NCBI GenBank assembly: GCA_019779905.1 | Contig: JABAKE010000020.1 | Span: 1 to 64,000 of the forward strand | Length of the DNA stretch: 64,000 bases | DNA from: Modestobacter lapidis | GTDB lineage: Bacteria; Actinomycetota; Actinomycetes; Mycobacteriales; Geodermatophilaceae | Direction: 5' to 3' | The notes under the pieces: model-generated | What the model was told of the DNA's origin: nothing | What the model saw: the letters and a program-made list of their open reading frames with translations, nothing else | Databases searched by the model: none | Program-made: the position numbers and the translations under genes | In this document: positions 33,921 through 42,793 of the stretch, one piece after another | Layout: every line of letters starts with the position of its first letter | How positions within the stretch are numbered: position 1 is the stretch's first letter

Positions 33921-36040
33921 CCGCGCTGGCCGTCGGCGAGCTCGCCGACCTGCGCAGCACCGTCGCCGGGGGGCTGCGGGAGGCCTGGAGCGGGCCCCAG
34001 GCGGCCGGCCGCCCCGACGCCGGGTCCGCGCTGCTGGGCTCTGCCTGGCAGGTCGCGGCCCGGCAGGGCTGGACCGAGCTCGGCCCGGAGGACGCCCTCG
34101 ACGCGCTGCTGGCCGTCGTCTCCGAGCTGGGCCGGCTGGCCTGCCCGTTGCCGCTGGCCGACGGGTACGTCGCCACGCAGCTGCTGGCCGGCTCCGGCGA
34201 CCTGGTCGCGGCGATCGGCGAGGGCCGGGTCCGCCCGGTCGTCGCGGCCGTGGAGTCCGCCACCGGGGGAGTGGTCCGGTTCGCCGAGGCCGCCGCGGCG
34301 GCCACCCACGTCCTGCTGCTGCCCGCCGGTGACGGCGAGGCGACGCTCGCCCCGATCACCGCCGTGCGCCCGACCCCGGGCATCGCCCGGCCGGACTGGT
34401 CGGAGGTCGAGTGGTCGGCCGCCGCCGCGGTGCCCGTCCCGGTGTCCGCGGCGGTGGCCGAGCGCGCCCGGGCGGTGCTCCGGCTGTCGCTGGCGGCGCG
34501 CGCCTTCGGGGCGGCTGCCCGGTCGGCCGAGCTCGCGCTGGCGCACGCCTCGCTGCGGCACCAGTTCGGCCGGCCGATCGGGGCGTTCCAGGCCGTCTCG
34601 CACCGCAGCGTCGACGGCGCGATCGACGTCGCCGCGTTCACCGCGCTGGCCGACGAGGCCGTGCACCGGGGCCTGGCCGGCGATCCCGGCTGGCTGCTGG
34701 CCGCCGAGCTCGCCGTCGCGCACGCCGTCGTCGCCGCCCCGCGGGTGCAGCTGGGCGCCCACCACACGCTGGCCGCCACCGGCTACTTCGAGGAGCACGA
34801 GGCACCCTGGCTCTTCCGCCGGGTGCACGCCGACGTGACCCGGCTGGCCGTGCTGCCGCTGGCCGCCGGCGAGCCGGCCGACCTGCTGCTCGAGGGCGGG
34901 GGCAGCCTGCCGCCGCTGGACCTCGGCGAGCGCGCCGAGGCAGCCCGCACCGAGGTGCGGGCGTTCATCGCCGAGCAGGTGCCCGCCGGGCTGACCGGGG
35001 AGGACCCGGCGCTGGTCGACCTGCTCGCCGGCGCCGCCTACCTCGCCCCCGGGCTCGCCCCGGGGCACGGCGGGCGGGGCGCGGACCCGGCCGAGCAGGT
35101 GGCCATCAGCGAGGAGCTGACCTACGCCGGGCTGGCCCCGCTGGCCCGCACCGCGGCCGGGATGCTCGCCCCCTCCATCGCGCACCGGGGCACCCCGGAG
35201 CAGCAGGCACGGTTCCTGCCGTTGATCAGCCGTGGCCGGATGCCGTTCTACCTCGGCTACTCCGAGCCCGAGACCGGCTCCGACCTCGCCTCCCTGCGCA
35301 CCGGCGCGGTGCGCGACGGTGACGAGTGGGTGGTCAACGGCACGAAGATGTGGGGCACCGGGGCCGACCAGGCCGAGTGGATCTGGCTGGCCGTGCGTAC
35401 CGACCCGGCGGCGAAGGCACACGCCGGGATCACCGTCTTCTGCGTGCCGGTCGGGTTGCCCGGCTGGAGCATCCAGTCGCACCGGTCACTGGCCGGCGGC
35501 ATCTCCTGCACCTCGTTCTTCGACGACGTCCGGCTGCCCGACTCCGCGCGGATCGGCGAGGTGAACGGCGGCTGGCAGGTGCTCACCGAGGCGCTGGCCC
35601 ACGAGCGGATCGTGATCGCCTCGGGCACCGCCCGGCTGCTGCGGCTGTTCGACGACCTGCTGGTGCTGCTGCGCGCCGACCCCCAGCTCGCGGGGGGACG
35701 GGACTCGGCGGCCCGCCGCGAGCTGACCGCGCTCGCCGCCCGGCTGCAGGCGGCCCGTGCGCTGGTCGCGGCCAGCGCCCGGCGCACCCTCGACCCCGGT
35801 GCCGGCAGCGGGGCGGAGGCGCCGATGGCCAAGATCGTCGGCAGCGAGCTGGAGGAGGAGTTCGGCGAGGCGGTGCTGCGGGTGGTCGGCCCGGCGGCGG
35901 CGCTCGCCGACGGCGGCCCGGCCGGCGCGCCCCAGTCGTTCGAGGCGGCGCTGCGGTTCTCGATCATGGCCGTCGTCGCCGGCGGGACCAACGACATCCA
36001 GCGCAACCTGGTCGCCCGCGCCCTCGGCCTGCCCCGCTGA
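33917..36040 (+). CDS. Tandem acyl-CoA dehydrogenase (two ACAD domains in one chain)
   Basis: A 707-residue protein with two acyl-CoA dehydrogenase halves. Residues ~1-330 form an incomplete, divergent copy: LAHASLRHQFGRPIGAFQAV is its clearest segment. Residues ~335-707 are a standard copy with YLGYSEPETGSDLASLRTGA, GDEWVVNGTKMWGTGADQAE, GITVFCVPVGLPGW and FSIMAVVAGGTNDIQRNLVA. The length and layout match FadE34-type (ChsE3-like) dehydrogenases of sterol side-chain breakdown, where one half is catalytic and the other structural; by analogy the C-terminal half is the active one. FAD-dependent formation of an enoyl-CoA fits with MaoC and the SDR in the same operon. Confidence 0.88.
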   Translation: MTALAVGELADLRSTVAGGLREAWSGPQAAGRPDAGSALLGSAWQVAARQGWTELGPEDALDALLAVVSELGRLACPLPLADGYVATQLLAGSGDLVAAIGEGRVRPVVAAVESATGGVVRFAEAAAAATHVLLLPAGDGEATLAPITAVRPTPGIARPDWSEVEWSAAAAVPVPVSAAVAERARAVLRLSLAARAFGAAARSAELALAHASLRHQFGRPIGAFQAVSHRSVDGAIDVAAFTALADEAVHRGLAGDPGWLLAAELAVAHAVVAAPRVQLGAHHTLAATGYFEEHEAPWLFRRVHADVTRLAVLPLAAGEPADLLLEGGGSLPPLDLGERAEAARTEVRAFIAEQVPAGLTGEDPALVDLLAGAAYLAPGLAPGHGGRGADPAEQVAISEELTYAGLAPLARTAAGMLAPSIAHRGTPEQQARFLPLISRGRMPFYLGYSEPETGSDLASLRTGAVRDGDEWVVNGTKMWGTGADQAEWIWLAVRTDPAAKAHAGITVFCVPVGLPGWSIQSHRSLAGGISCTSFFDDVRLPDSARIGEVNGGWQVLTEALAHERIVIASGTARLLRLFDDLLVLLRADPQLAGGRDSAARRELTALAARLQAARALVAASARRTLDPGAGSGAEAPMAKIVGSELEEEFGEAVLRVVGPAAALADGGPAGAPQSFEAALRFSIMAVVAGGTNDIQRNLVARALGLPR

Positions 36041-36067
36041 CCGGGCTTCCGGGACCGAAAGCCCGGT
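36040..36067. terminator. Bidirectional hairpin terminator
   Basis: ACCGGGCTT (36040-36048) pairs perfectly with AAGCCCGGT (36059-36067) around a 10-base loop, between the convergent acyl-CoA dehydrogenase and SDR genes, which are only 36 bases apart. Confidence 0.75.
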
Positions 36068-36076
36068 GGGGGGCTG

Positions 36077-36802
36077 TCAGTGCAGGTGGCCGCCGCCGTC
36101 GCAGATGATCGTCTGGCCGGTGACCATCCGGGCGTCCGGGCCGGCGAGGAACGAGACCAGGCCGGCGAGGTCCTCGGGCTGGATCCGCCGGCGGATGGCC
36201 TGTGCGGCCATCGTGCGGTCGAAGTCGGCCTCGTCGTTGTACTGCTCGGTGCCGGGGGTGGCGACCTGCCCGGGCATGACGGCGTTGACCGTGACGCCGT
36301 GCGGCCCGAGCTCGCGGGCGAGCACCCGGGTCATCCCGAGAACGGCGCCCTTGCTGGCGACGTAGGCCAGCTGGCCGGGGCTGCCGGTGAAGAAGGTCCG
36401 GGAGGCGACGTTGACCACGCAACCCCGCTCGCCGGCCACCAGCCAGGGGTGCGCGGCCTGGGTGGCCAGCGCGTAGCCGACCGCGTTGACCTCCAGATAC
36501 CGCATCAGCTCGGCCTTGCCGCTGTCGGTGTAGGAACGGCGGGGCGAGATCAGCCCGGCGTTGTTGACCAGGACGTCGATGCCACCGCCGCGCTCGGCCA
36601 CCGTCGTCATGGCGGCCTGGAGCTGGTCGGGCTCGGTGACGTCGCAGTAGAGCCACCCGACCCCCGGCAGCGCGCCGTCGGCCGGCTCCAGGACGTCGAG
36701 CACCGTGACCGCGTGCCCGTCGGCGGACAGCCGCTCGGCGAGCGCCCGGCCGATCCCGCGGGCGCCGCCGGTGACGACCGCCACGGCCGGTCGCGGGGTC
36801 AC
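36077..36802 (-). CDS. SDR family oxidoreductase
   Basis: A 241-residue short-chain dehydrogenase. VVTGGARGIGRALAERLSAD is near the N-terminus, DVLEPADG follows the second strand (acidic, NAD-type), then NNAGLISPRRSYTDSG, catalytic Ser in NVASRTFFTG, YVASKGA and MVTGQTIICDGG. The GTG at 36802 overlaps the P450 stop by four bases, so the two are translationally coupled and may act in sequence: hydroxylation by the P450, then oxidation of the alcohol. A GTG one codon earlier is also possible. The substrate is unknown. Confidence 0.88.
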   Translation of the reverse strand: MTPRPAVAVVTGGARGIGRALAERLSADGHAVTVLDVLEPADGALPGVGWLYCDVTEPDQLQAAMTTVAERGGGIDVLVNNAGLISPRRSYTDSGKAELMRYLEVNAVGYALATQAAHPWLVAGERGCVVNVASRTFFTGSPGQLAYVASKGAVLGMTRVLARELGPHGVTVNAVMPGQVATPGTEQYNDEADFDRTMAAQAIRRRIQPEDLAGLVSFLAGPDARMVTGQTIICDGGGHLH

Positions 36803-37992
36803 CACTGCAGGCGCAGCGGGAGCGAGACGGGCCCGCGGTTGGCCAGGCTGGGCAGGTACTCGACCGCGCCGGCGTCGACCGCGAGCTCGAACCGCGGGAT
36901 GCTGCCGAGCACGGTCTCCAGGGCGACCCGGCTCTCCATCCGGGCGACGATGTTGCCCAGGCAGGAGTGGATCCCCTTGCCGAAGGCGAGGTGCGCCGAG
37001 GGCGACTTGCGGGCCAGGTCCAGCTCGTCGGGCCGCTCGACGAGGGCCTCGTCCCGGTTGCCCGCGCCGAACATGACCTGCACGCGGGAGCCGGCCGGGA
37101 TGGCCGTGCCGCCGACCTCGGTGTCCCGGGTGGCCATCCGGAACAGCCCCTGGATCGGCGACTCCAACCGCAGCGACTCCTCGATGAAGTACATCAGCCG
37201 GGAGGGGTCCTGGCGCACCCGGTCGGCCAGCTCGGGATCCCGGGCGAGCAGCATCATGCTGTTCCCGATGTGGTCGGTCGTCGTGATGTTGCCTGCGATG
37301 AGCAGCTCCATCACGAACCGGGTGGAGTCGTGGCGGGGCAGCCCGGCGGTGCGTTCGGCGGCCGCGATGGTGTGCAGGATCGTCTGCTCCTCCGCCGCGG
37401 CGGCCGCTGCCTCCAGCGACGGCGCGAGCAGCGCGGCGAACTCCTCGGCGATCCGGACGATCTCGGCCGGGTCGGCGCCGTGGTGCCCGACGGTGCCGGC
37501 GAGCTCCTCGGAGAGCCGGCGGAGGGAGGGCGCCTCGTCGTCCGGCACGCCGAGCACCGTGGTGATCACCGCGATCGGCAGCGGAACGGCGAACTCGGCC
37601 ATGAAGTCGACCTCGGTGCGGCCGCGCATGCCCTCGACGAGCTCGGTGCACAGCTCACGCATCCGCGGCTCGAACTTGGCCAGCCGGCTCGGGGTGAAGG
37701 CCCGCTGCACGAGCCTGCGCCGCGCGGAGTGCTCCGGTTCGTCGGACAGCAGCAGGAACGGCACGCGCTTGGCCAGCTCGCTGTCCGGCGGGATCGGCGG
37801 CGCCCCGATGGCGTTGCGGGAGGAGAAGGTCTCGACGTCCCGGAGCACGGTGTCGATGTCCTCGGCGCGCGTCACGAGGAAGGCGTTGGCCGCCTCGACG
37901 AAGGTGACCCCCCGCTCGCGCAGCTCCGCATAGGCCGGAAAGGGGCACCGGAGGGCGTCGGGCTCGAGCCTGGCCGCAGCGTCGATCAGCAT
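36799..37992 (-). CDS. Cytochrome P450
   Basis: A 397-residue soluble bacterial P450. The I-helix has ELLIAGNITTTDHIGNSM (oxygen-activating Thr), the K-helix EESLRLESPIQGLFRMATRD (ExxR) and the heme loop AFGKGIHSCLGNIVARM with the proximal Cys near residue 347. Length and motifs fit class I bacterial P450s that need ferredoxin and a reductase; neither is encoded nearby. The ATG at 37992 gives a family-typical N-terminus (MLIDAAARLEPDALRCPFPA); upstream sequence is arginine-rich and not conserved-looking. It is coupled to the SDR downstream. Confidence 0.92.
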   Translation of the reverse strand: MLIDAAARLEPDALRCPFPAYAELRERGVTFVEAANAFLVTRAEDIDTVLRDVETFSSRNAIGAPPIPPDSELAKRVPFLLLSDEPEHSARRRLVQRAFTPSRLAKFEPRMRELCTELVEGMRGRTEVDFMAEFAVPLPIAVITTVLGVPDDEAPSLRRLSEELAGTVGHHGADPAEIVRIAEEFAALLAPSLEAAAAAAEEQTILHTIAAAERTAGLPRHDSTRFVMELLIAGNITTTDHIGNSMMLLARDPELADRVRQDPSRLMYFIEESLRLESPIQGLFRMATRDTEVGGTAIPAGSRVQVMFGAGNRDEALVERPDELDLARKSPSAHLAFGKGIHSCLGNIVARMESRVALETVLGSIPRFELAVDAGAVEYLPSLANRGPVSLPLRLQW

Positions 37993-38277
37993 GGTGTCCC
38001 CTTCGTCTCCGCCGGGCGCGCGGCCCGTCGGCCGGGCGGTCGCCCGGCGGCGCAGGCCGCCTCGCGGGCGTGTCACGACCAGCCTGTCAGTGGCCGCGAT
38101 GCTGTCATCCGGCACTCCCGCCGTCAAGGAAGCGCATCAGACCGACGAGACGCTGATCGGGGGTCGCCGACCCGGACGACGAGCCGCTGACCAGCGAAAA
38201 CCCCGTCGTGTCAGGGGATGGTTCGACGCTGCGGAATGCCGGATCCCTGCCGTGCGACGGAAACGTTGGGCGAATCG

Positions 38278-38306
38278 TTGACGGTGGCGAGGAACACACC
38301 TAGGTT
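38278..38306 (+). promoter_or_regulatory. Candidate promoter of SnoaL-like gene
   Basis: TTGACG (38278-38283), a 17-base spacer and TAGGTT (38301-38306) lie 57 bases before the SnoaL-like start. This is in the 371-base divergent gap (37993-38363) between the P450 and this gene; apart from this promoter I see no other recognisable element in the gap. Confidence 0.6.
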
Positions 38307-38363
38307 CCCTCCGGTGGCCCGTCGCGACCGGCGGCGCCGGCAGGCCGAACACGGAGGATTCAC

Positions 38364-39044
38364 ATGAGCGACCAGGTGGCAGCCCTCGAGGCGCGCCTCG
38401 CACAGCTGGAGGACCGGCTCACGCGGGCCGAGGACATCGAGGCGGTCCGGAAGCTGCAGTACCAGTACGGCTACTACCTCGACAAGACCTACTACGAGGA
38501 GGTCGTCGAGCTGTTCGCCGACCGCGAGGACACCCGGGTGCACTTCCTGCACGGGGTCTTCCACGGCAAGGCCGGCGCCCAGCGGCTCTACACCGGCCGC
38601 TTCATGACCAAGTTCGCCGACGGCCACAACGGCCCCCGCTACGGCCGGCTGCTCGACCACCCCCAGATGCAGGGCGTCATCACGCTGTCCGAGGACGGGC
38701 AGTCGGCGCGCGGCCGGTTCCGCTCGCTGATGTCGGCCGGCAACCACGAGACCGTCGAGGGCTTCCGCCAGTGGTGGGAGGGCGGCGTCTACGAGAACGA
38801 GTACGTCAAGGTCGACGGTCAGTGGCGGATCAAGGTGCTGAACTTCCGCTCGCTGTGGCAGGGGCAGTTCGACCAGGGTTGGTCCAAGGCGCCGGTGGAG
38901 TACGCCGGCTACCTGACCGACACCTATCCGGACGACCCGCACGGTCCCGACGAGATCGTCGACGACTGGGGCATGTTCCCGCGCACCGAGACGGTGCCGT
39001 TCCACTACGACCACCCGGTGACCGGCAACCCGGTCACCGACTGA
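38364..39044 (+). CDS. SnoaL-like domain protein (NTF2 fold)
   Basis: A 226-residue protein. An N-terminal coiled-coil helix (MSDQVAALEARLAQLEDRLT) precedes a SnoaL-like domain: IEAVRKLQYQYGYYLDKTYY, VVELFADREDTRVHFLHGVF, HPQMQGVITLSEDGQSARGR and ENEYVKVDGQWRIKVLNFRS. Related proteins are common in aromatic and steroid catabolic clusters and are called nuclear transport factor 2 family; some are dehydratases or decarboxylases, most are uncharacterised. A GGAGG ribosome site precedes the ATG. It lies between the P450 and the extradiol dioxygenase, so a role on an aromatic or ring-cleavage intermediate is plausible but unproven. Confidence 0.82.
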   Translation: MSDQVAALEARLAQLEDRLTRAEDIEAVRKLQYQYGYYLDKTYYEEVVELFADREDTRVHFLHGVFHGKAGAQRLYTGRFMTKFADGHNGPRYGRLLDHPQMQGVITLSEDGQSARGRFRSLMSAGNHETVEGFRQWWEGGVYENEYVKVDGQWRIKVLNFRSLWQGQFDQGWSKAPVEYAGYLTDTYPDDPHGPDEIVDDWGMFPRTETVPFHYDHPVTGNPVTD

Positions 39045-39104
39045 CGGCGGTCCGCCGGTCGGCCTCCGGGTCGGCCGGCGGACACCGCGCGACGGCGACG
39101 CGCC

Positions 39105-39144
39105 TTGACACATCGTTGTCGGCCGTCCAAAGTGTGCACAACGA
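39105..39144 (+). promoter_or_regulatory. Candidate promoter with overlapping inverted repeat
   Basis: TTGACA (39105-39110), a 17-base spacer and CAAAGT (39128-39133) form a promoter upstream of the dioxygenase/transporter operon. A 7-base inverted repeat, TCGTTGT (39113-39119) and ACAACGA (39138-39144), spans the spacer and -10, the position expected for a repressor site. The arms resemble the GTTGT/ACAAC arms at 27250-27271. Confidence 0.5.
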
Positions 39145-39269
39145 CTTCGTGACCCAGGTCACCCCGTCCGAGCCGGACGGGACCGGCCCCCCGTGGCCCC
39201 CGGCTCCTCGTCACTCCCACCGCCCGGCGGCACGTCCGCCGGACCCTGCCTACTTCTCGAGGAGCGTTG

Positions 39270-40256
39270 ATGGCCACCATCGTCGGTGCGATCGGCACGT
39301 CCCACAGCCCCATGCTGCTCACCAACCCGCGGCTGTGGCGGGAGCGGGCGGCCCAGGACCGGAGCAACAAGGAGCTGTTCGACACGGCCGGCCGGCACGT
39401 CACCTTCGACGAGCTGAGCGCCGCCGTCGGTGAGGCGTACACCGCCGAGCTCTCCGACGAGGTCTGGGAGCAGCGCTACACCGCCTGCCTCGAGGGCATG
39501 GACCGGCTCGCCGCCGACCTCGCCGAGCTGCGGCCCGACGTGCTGGTGGTCATCGGCGACGACCAGGAGGAGGTCTTCGACGCCAGCAACCAGCCGTCGA
39601 TGGCGATCTTCTGGGGCGACAGCTGGGAGACCCAGACGATGGACGGCGCCCCGCCCGGGGAGTTCTTCGAGGCGGTGAAGACCGGCTACGCGATGGACGT
39701 CGTGCACAAGTTCGACGGGCACCCGCAGCTTGCCCTCGATGCCATCACCGGCCTGGTCGGCGCCGAGTTCGACGTGGCCAGCATCGCCACCACCCCGCCC
39801 GGGCACGGCTTCGGCCACGCCTACGGCTTCATCATCCAGCGGCTGCTGGGCGAACGGACCGACGTCCCGGTGGTGCCGGTCATGCTCAACACCTACTACC
39901 CGCCCAACCAGCCCTCGGCCAAGCGCTGCTACGACTTCGGCAAGGCCCTCGCCGCGGCGATCGAGGCCTCCCCGGTCGACGCCCGGGTCGTGCTGGTCGC
40001 CTCCGGCGGGCTGAGCCACTTCGTCGTCGACGAGGAGCTCGACCGCCGGGTGCTCGACGGCATCGCGAACCGCGACGCCGAGTCGCTGCGCACCATCCCG
40101 GCCGACAAGCTCCATGCGGGCTCCTCGGAGATCCGCAACTGGGTCGCCGTCGCCGGCGCCATGCACGACCGCGAGGTCGCCTGGTCGGAGTACGCCCCGT
40201 GCTACCGCACGTCGGCCGGCACCGGCTGCGGTATGGGCTTCCTCCGGTGGCAGTGA
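39270..40256 (+). CDS. Class III extradiol dioxygenase (LigB family)
   Basis: A 328-residue LigB-type protein. IGTSHSPML gives the first metal His (His12), SGGLSHFVVDEELD gives the likely catalytic His (about residue 250), and SSEIRNWVAVAGAM contains a Glu at the third ligand position. TPPGHGFGHAYGF and CYDFGKALAAAIEASP are further family landmarks. The second metal His of LigB appears to be Gln99 here (GDDQEEVF). The family opens catechol-, protocatechuate- or aminophenol-type rings with O2 and Fe(II). The ATG at 39270 follows GAGGAG. It is the first gene of an operon with a Liv-type importer, so the imported compound is probably its substrate or precursor. Confidence 0.85.
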   Translation: MATIVGAIGTSHSPMLLTNPRLWRERAAQDRSNKELFDTAGRHVTFDELSAAVGEAYTAELSDEVWEQRYTACLEGMDRLAADLAELRPDVLVVIGDDQEEVFDASNQPSMAIFWGDSWETQTMDGAPPGEFFEAVKTGYAMDVVHKFDGHPQLALDAITGLVGAEFDVASIATTPPGHGFGHAYGFIIQRLLGERTDVPVVPVMLNTYYPPNQPSAKRCYDFGKALAAAIEASPVDARVVLVASGGLSHFVVDEELDRRVLDGIANRDAESLRTIPADKLHAGSSEIRNWVAVAGAMHDREVAWSEYAPCYRTSAGTGCGMGFLRWQ

Positions 40257-40260
40257 CGCG

Positions 40261-41148
40261 ATGACCGGTGCGACCGCCGCCGTTCCGCAGCCGGACGGCG
40301 CACTCCTGGCCGACGCGGACCCGTTGCTGCGCGTGGAGGACGTCAGCGTGCGCTTCGGCGGCGTCGTCGCCCTCGACGGGCTGTCCTTCGACGTCCCGCG
40401 CGGCACCATCTGCGGGCTCATCGGCCCCAACGGCGCGGGCAAGACGACGATGTTCAACGTCGTCAGCCGGGTCTACAACGCCAGCTCCGGCCGCGTGCTG
40501 CTCGACGGCACGGACCTGCTGCGGCTGCCCGCGCACCGGATCGCCTCGGTCGGGGTGGCCCGGACGTTCCAGAACATCGCGCTGTTCCCGACGATGACGG
40601 TGCTGGACAACATCGCCGTCGGCGCCCACTCCCGGGGGACCGGCGGGTGGGTGCGGTCGGCGCTGCGGCTGGGCACCCGCCGGAACGACTCCGCGGCCCG
40701 GACCGCCGGCATGGAGCTGCTGGACCGGCTGGGTCTGGCCGACCTGGCGCTGCGACCGGTGGCCGGGCTGCCGTTCGGCACCATGAAGCGGATCGAGATC
40801 GCCCGCGCCATGGCGGCCCGGCCCAAGCTGCTGCTCCTCGACGAACCGGCCAACGGGCTCACCCACTCCGAGGTCGACGAGCTCGGCGCGGTGATCAAGG
40901 CGCTGCGGAACGACTTCTCGATCTCCGTCCTGCTGGTGGAGCACCACATGAAGATGGTCATGAGCGTCAGCGACCGGGTCACCGTGCTGAACTTCGGCCG
41001 GCGGATCGCCGACGGCACGCCCGCCCAGGTGCAGCGCGACCCGGCGGTCATCGAGGCCTACCTGGGCGGGGACGCCGCCGCCGACGGCGAGCCGGCCGCC
41101 GACCCGGCCGCCACCGGGACCCGCCCCTCCGGGAGCCACCGTGGCTGA
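40261..41148 (+). CDS. livG: Branched-chain amino acid-type ABC transporter ATP-binding protein LivG
   Basis: A 295-residue ABC ATPase. Walker A is GPNGAGKTTMFNVVSR, a Q-loop lies in ARTFQNIALFPTMTV, the LivG-type signature is degenerate (LPFGTMKRIEIARAM) and Walker B is LLLLDEPANGLTHSE, followed by EHHMKMVMSVSDRV with the switch His. It powers uptake together with LivF, LivH and LivM. A ~20-residue N-terminal leader and a Gly/Pro/Ala tail extend the core. The gene starts 4 bases after the dioxygenase stop. HAAT-family importers of this kind also carry aromatic acids. Confidence 0.9.
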   Translation: MTGATAAVPQPDGALLADADPLLRVEDVSVRFGGVVALDGLSFDVPRGTICGLIGPNGAGKTTMFNVVSRVYNASSGRVLLDGTDLLRLPAHRIASVGVARTFQNIALFPTMTVLDNIAVGAHSRGTGGWVRSALRLGTRRNDSAARTAGMELLDRLGLADLALRPVAGLPFGTMKRIEIARAMAARPKLLLLDEPANGLTHSEVDELGAVIKALRNDFSISVLLVEHHMKMVMSVSDRVTVLNFGRRIADGTPAQVQRDPAVIEAYLGGDAAADGEPAADPAATGTRPSGSHRG

Positions 41149-41857
41149 GCCGCTCCTGGAGCTGTCCGGTGTGCACGCCGCCTACGGCGACGCCGAGGTG
41201 CTGCGTGGCATCGACCTGGTCGTGGGGGAGGGCGAGGTCGTCGTCCTGCTCGGGGCCAACGGCGCGGGCAAGACGACGACGCTGCGGTCGATCTGCGGCA
41301 TGGTCGGCACCCGGGGGTCGATCCGCCTCGGCGGCACCGAGCTCGTGGGGCGGCCCACCGAGTGGATCATCCGCCGGGGCATCGCCCACGTGCCGCAGGG
41401 CCGCGGGGTCTTCGGCGTGCTGAACGTGGAGGAGAACCTCCGGGTCGGGGCCTGGGGCCGCAAGGACACCAAGGCCATCGAGGCCGACATCGAGCGCTGG
41501 TACGGGGTCTTCCCGCGCCTGGGCGAGCGCCGCGGCCAGCTGGCCGGCGGGATGAGCGGCGGGGAGCAGCAGATGCTCGCCATCGCCCGCGGGCTGATGG
41601 CCCGGCCGAAGCTGCTGCTGCTGGACGAGCCGTCGCTCGGGCTGGCCCAGATCATCACGCGCGGGCTGTTCGCCCAGCTCGAGGACATCAACCGCGAGGA
41701 GTCCGTGTCCATGCTGATCGTCGAGCAGAACGCCGAGCTCGCGCTCTCGTTCGCCTCCCGGGGCTACGTCATCGAGTCCGGCTCGATCGTGCTGTCGGGC
41801 ACCGCGGACGAGGTGCGCGGGAACGACGAGATGCGCCGCGCCTACCTGGGTTACTGA
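41141..41857 (+). CDS. livF: ABC transporter ATP-binding protein LivF
   Basis: A 238-residue ABC ATPase with Walker A GANGAGKTTTLRSI, Q-loop HVPQGRGVF, signature MSGGEQQMLAIARGL and Walker B LLLLDEPSLGLAQI, then VEQNAELALSFASRGYV with the switch region. It pairs with LivG to energise the LivHM permease. The GTG at 41141 overlaps the LivG gene by eight bases. The next gene, LivH, begins nine bases after its stop. Confidence 0.92.
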   Translation: MAEPLLELSGVHAAYGDAEVLRGIDLVVGEGEVVVLLGANGAGKTTTLRSICGMVGTRGSIRLGGTELVGRPTEWIIRRGIAHVPQGRGVFGVLNVEENLRVGAWGRKDTKAIEADIERWYGVFPRLGERRGQLAGGMSGGEQQMLAIARGLMARPKLLLLDEPSLGLAQIITRGLFAQLEDINREESVSMLIVEQNAELALSFASRGYVIESGSIVLSGTADEVRGNDEMRRAYLGY

Positions 41858-41866
41858 GGCGCCGCC

Positions 41867-42793
41867 ATGTCCCCGAACATCGACAACCCCGCCTTCCTGC
41901 TGCAGCTGCTCGTCGGTGGGCTGACCAACGGCGCGCTCTACGCGCTGGTGGCCCTCGCCGTCGTGCTGGTCTACAAGACCACCAGCCACATCAACCTGGC
42001 CCAGGGCGAGATGGCCACCCTGGGCGCCTTCGTCGTCTTCGCCCTCACCCAGCAGGGCGTGCAGGTCTGGATCGCCATCGCGATCGCCCTGGTCGTCTCC
42101 TTCGTCTTCGGGGCCGGCGTGGAACGCGGTCTGATCCGGCCGCTGGAGAAGCGCGGGATCTTCCCGGTCGTGCTGGCCACGCTGGCGCTGTTCCTGATCA
42201 TCAACGCGGTGATCGCGATCATCTGGGGCACCCAGCCGGTGCCGGCCCCCGAGCCGTTCCCCCGGGAGATCGAGGACAAGATCGACGTCCTCGTGGGGCC
42301 GCCGCCCTTCTTCATCACCTACGTCGCGCTGGGCATCCTGGCGGTGCTGGTGCTGCTCCTGGTGGGGCTGTGGCTGCTGCTGGAGAAGACCAAGCTCGGC
42401 CTGGGCTACCGGGCCGTGGCGGCCAACCGGGAGGCGGCCGAGGTCATGGGCATCCCGGTCGGGCGGATGTTCATGTTCGGCTGGGGGATCGCCGGCGCGC
42501 TGGGCACTCTCGCGGCCGCGCTGGTCGCCGAGACCGCGGGCACCCTGGACTTCAACTCGATGGCGTCCATCCTGATCTTCGGCCTGGCCGCGGCCACCCT
42601 GGGTGGCTTCGACAGCGTTCCCGGCGCGGCGGTCGGCGGGCTGGCCCTGGGCCTGATCATGGCCTTCGTCCCCGGCCTGTTCACCTTCATCGAGGGCGAC
42701 CTCAGCCTCGTCATCGCCCTGATCGTGGTGCTGGTCGTACTGCTGGTCCGGCCGCAGGGCCTCTTCGGCACCAAGACCTTGGAGAGGGTATGA
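41867..42793 (+). CDS. livH: ABC transporter permease LivH
   Basis: A 308-residue membrane protein with about eight hydrophobic helices. GLTNGALYALVALAVVLVYK at the N-terminus and SHINLAQGEMATLGAFV are the conserved LivH entry motif; GYRAVAANREAAEVMGIPVG is the cytoplasmic EAA-like loop that docks the ATPases. ATLGGFDSVPGAAVGGLALG is also characteristic. It forms the channel with LivM. Its stop overlaps the LivM start (ATGA). Confidence 0.92.
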   Translation: MSPNIDNPAFLLQLLVGGLTNGALYALVALAVVLVYKTTSHINLAQGEMATLGAFVVFALTQQGVQVWIAIAIALVVSFVFGAGVERGLIRPLEKRGIFPVVLATLALFLIINAVIAIIWGTQPVPAPEPFPREIEDKIDVLVGPPPFFITYVALGILAVLVLLLVGLWLLLEKTKLGLGYRAVAANREAAEVMGIPVGRMFMFGWGIAGALGTLAAALVAETAGTLDFNSMASILIFGLAAATLGGFDSVPGAAVGGLALGLIMAFVPGLFTFIEGDLSLVIALIVVLVVLLVRPQGLFGTKTLERV

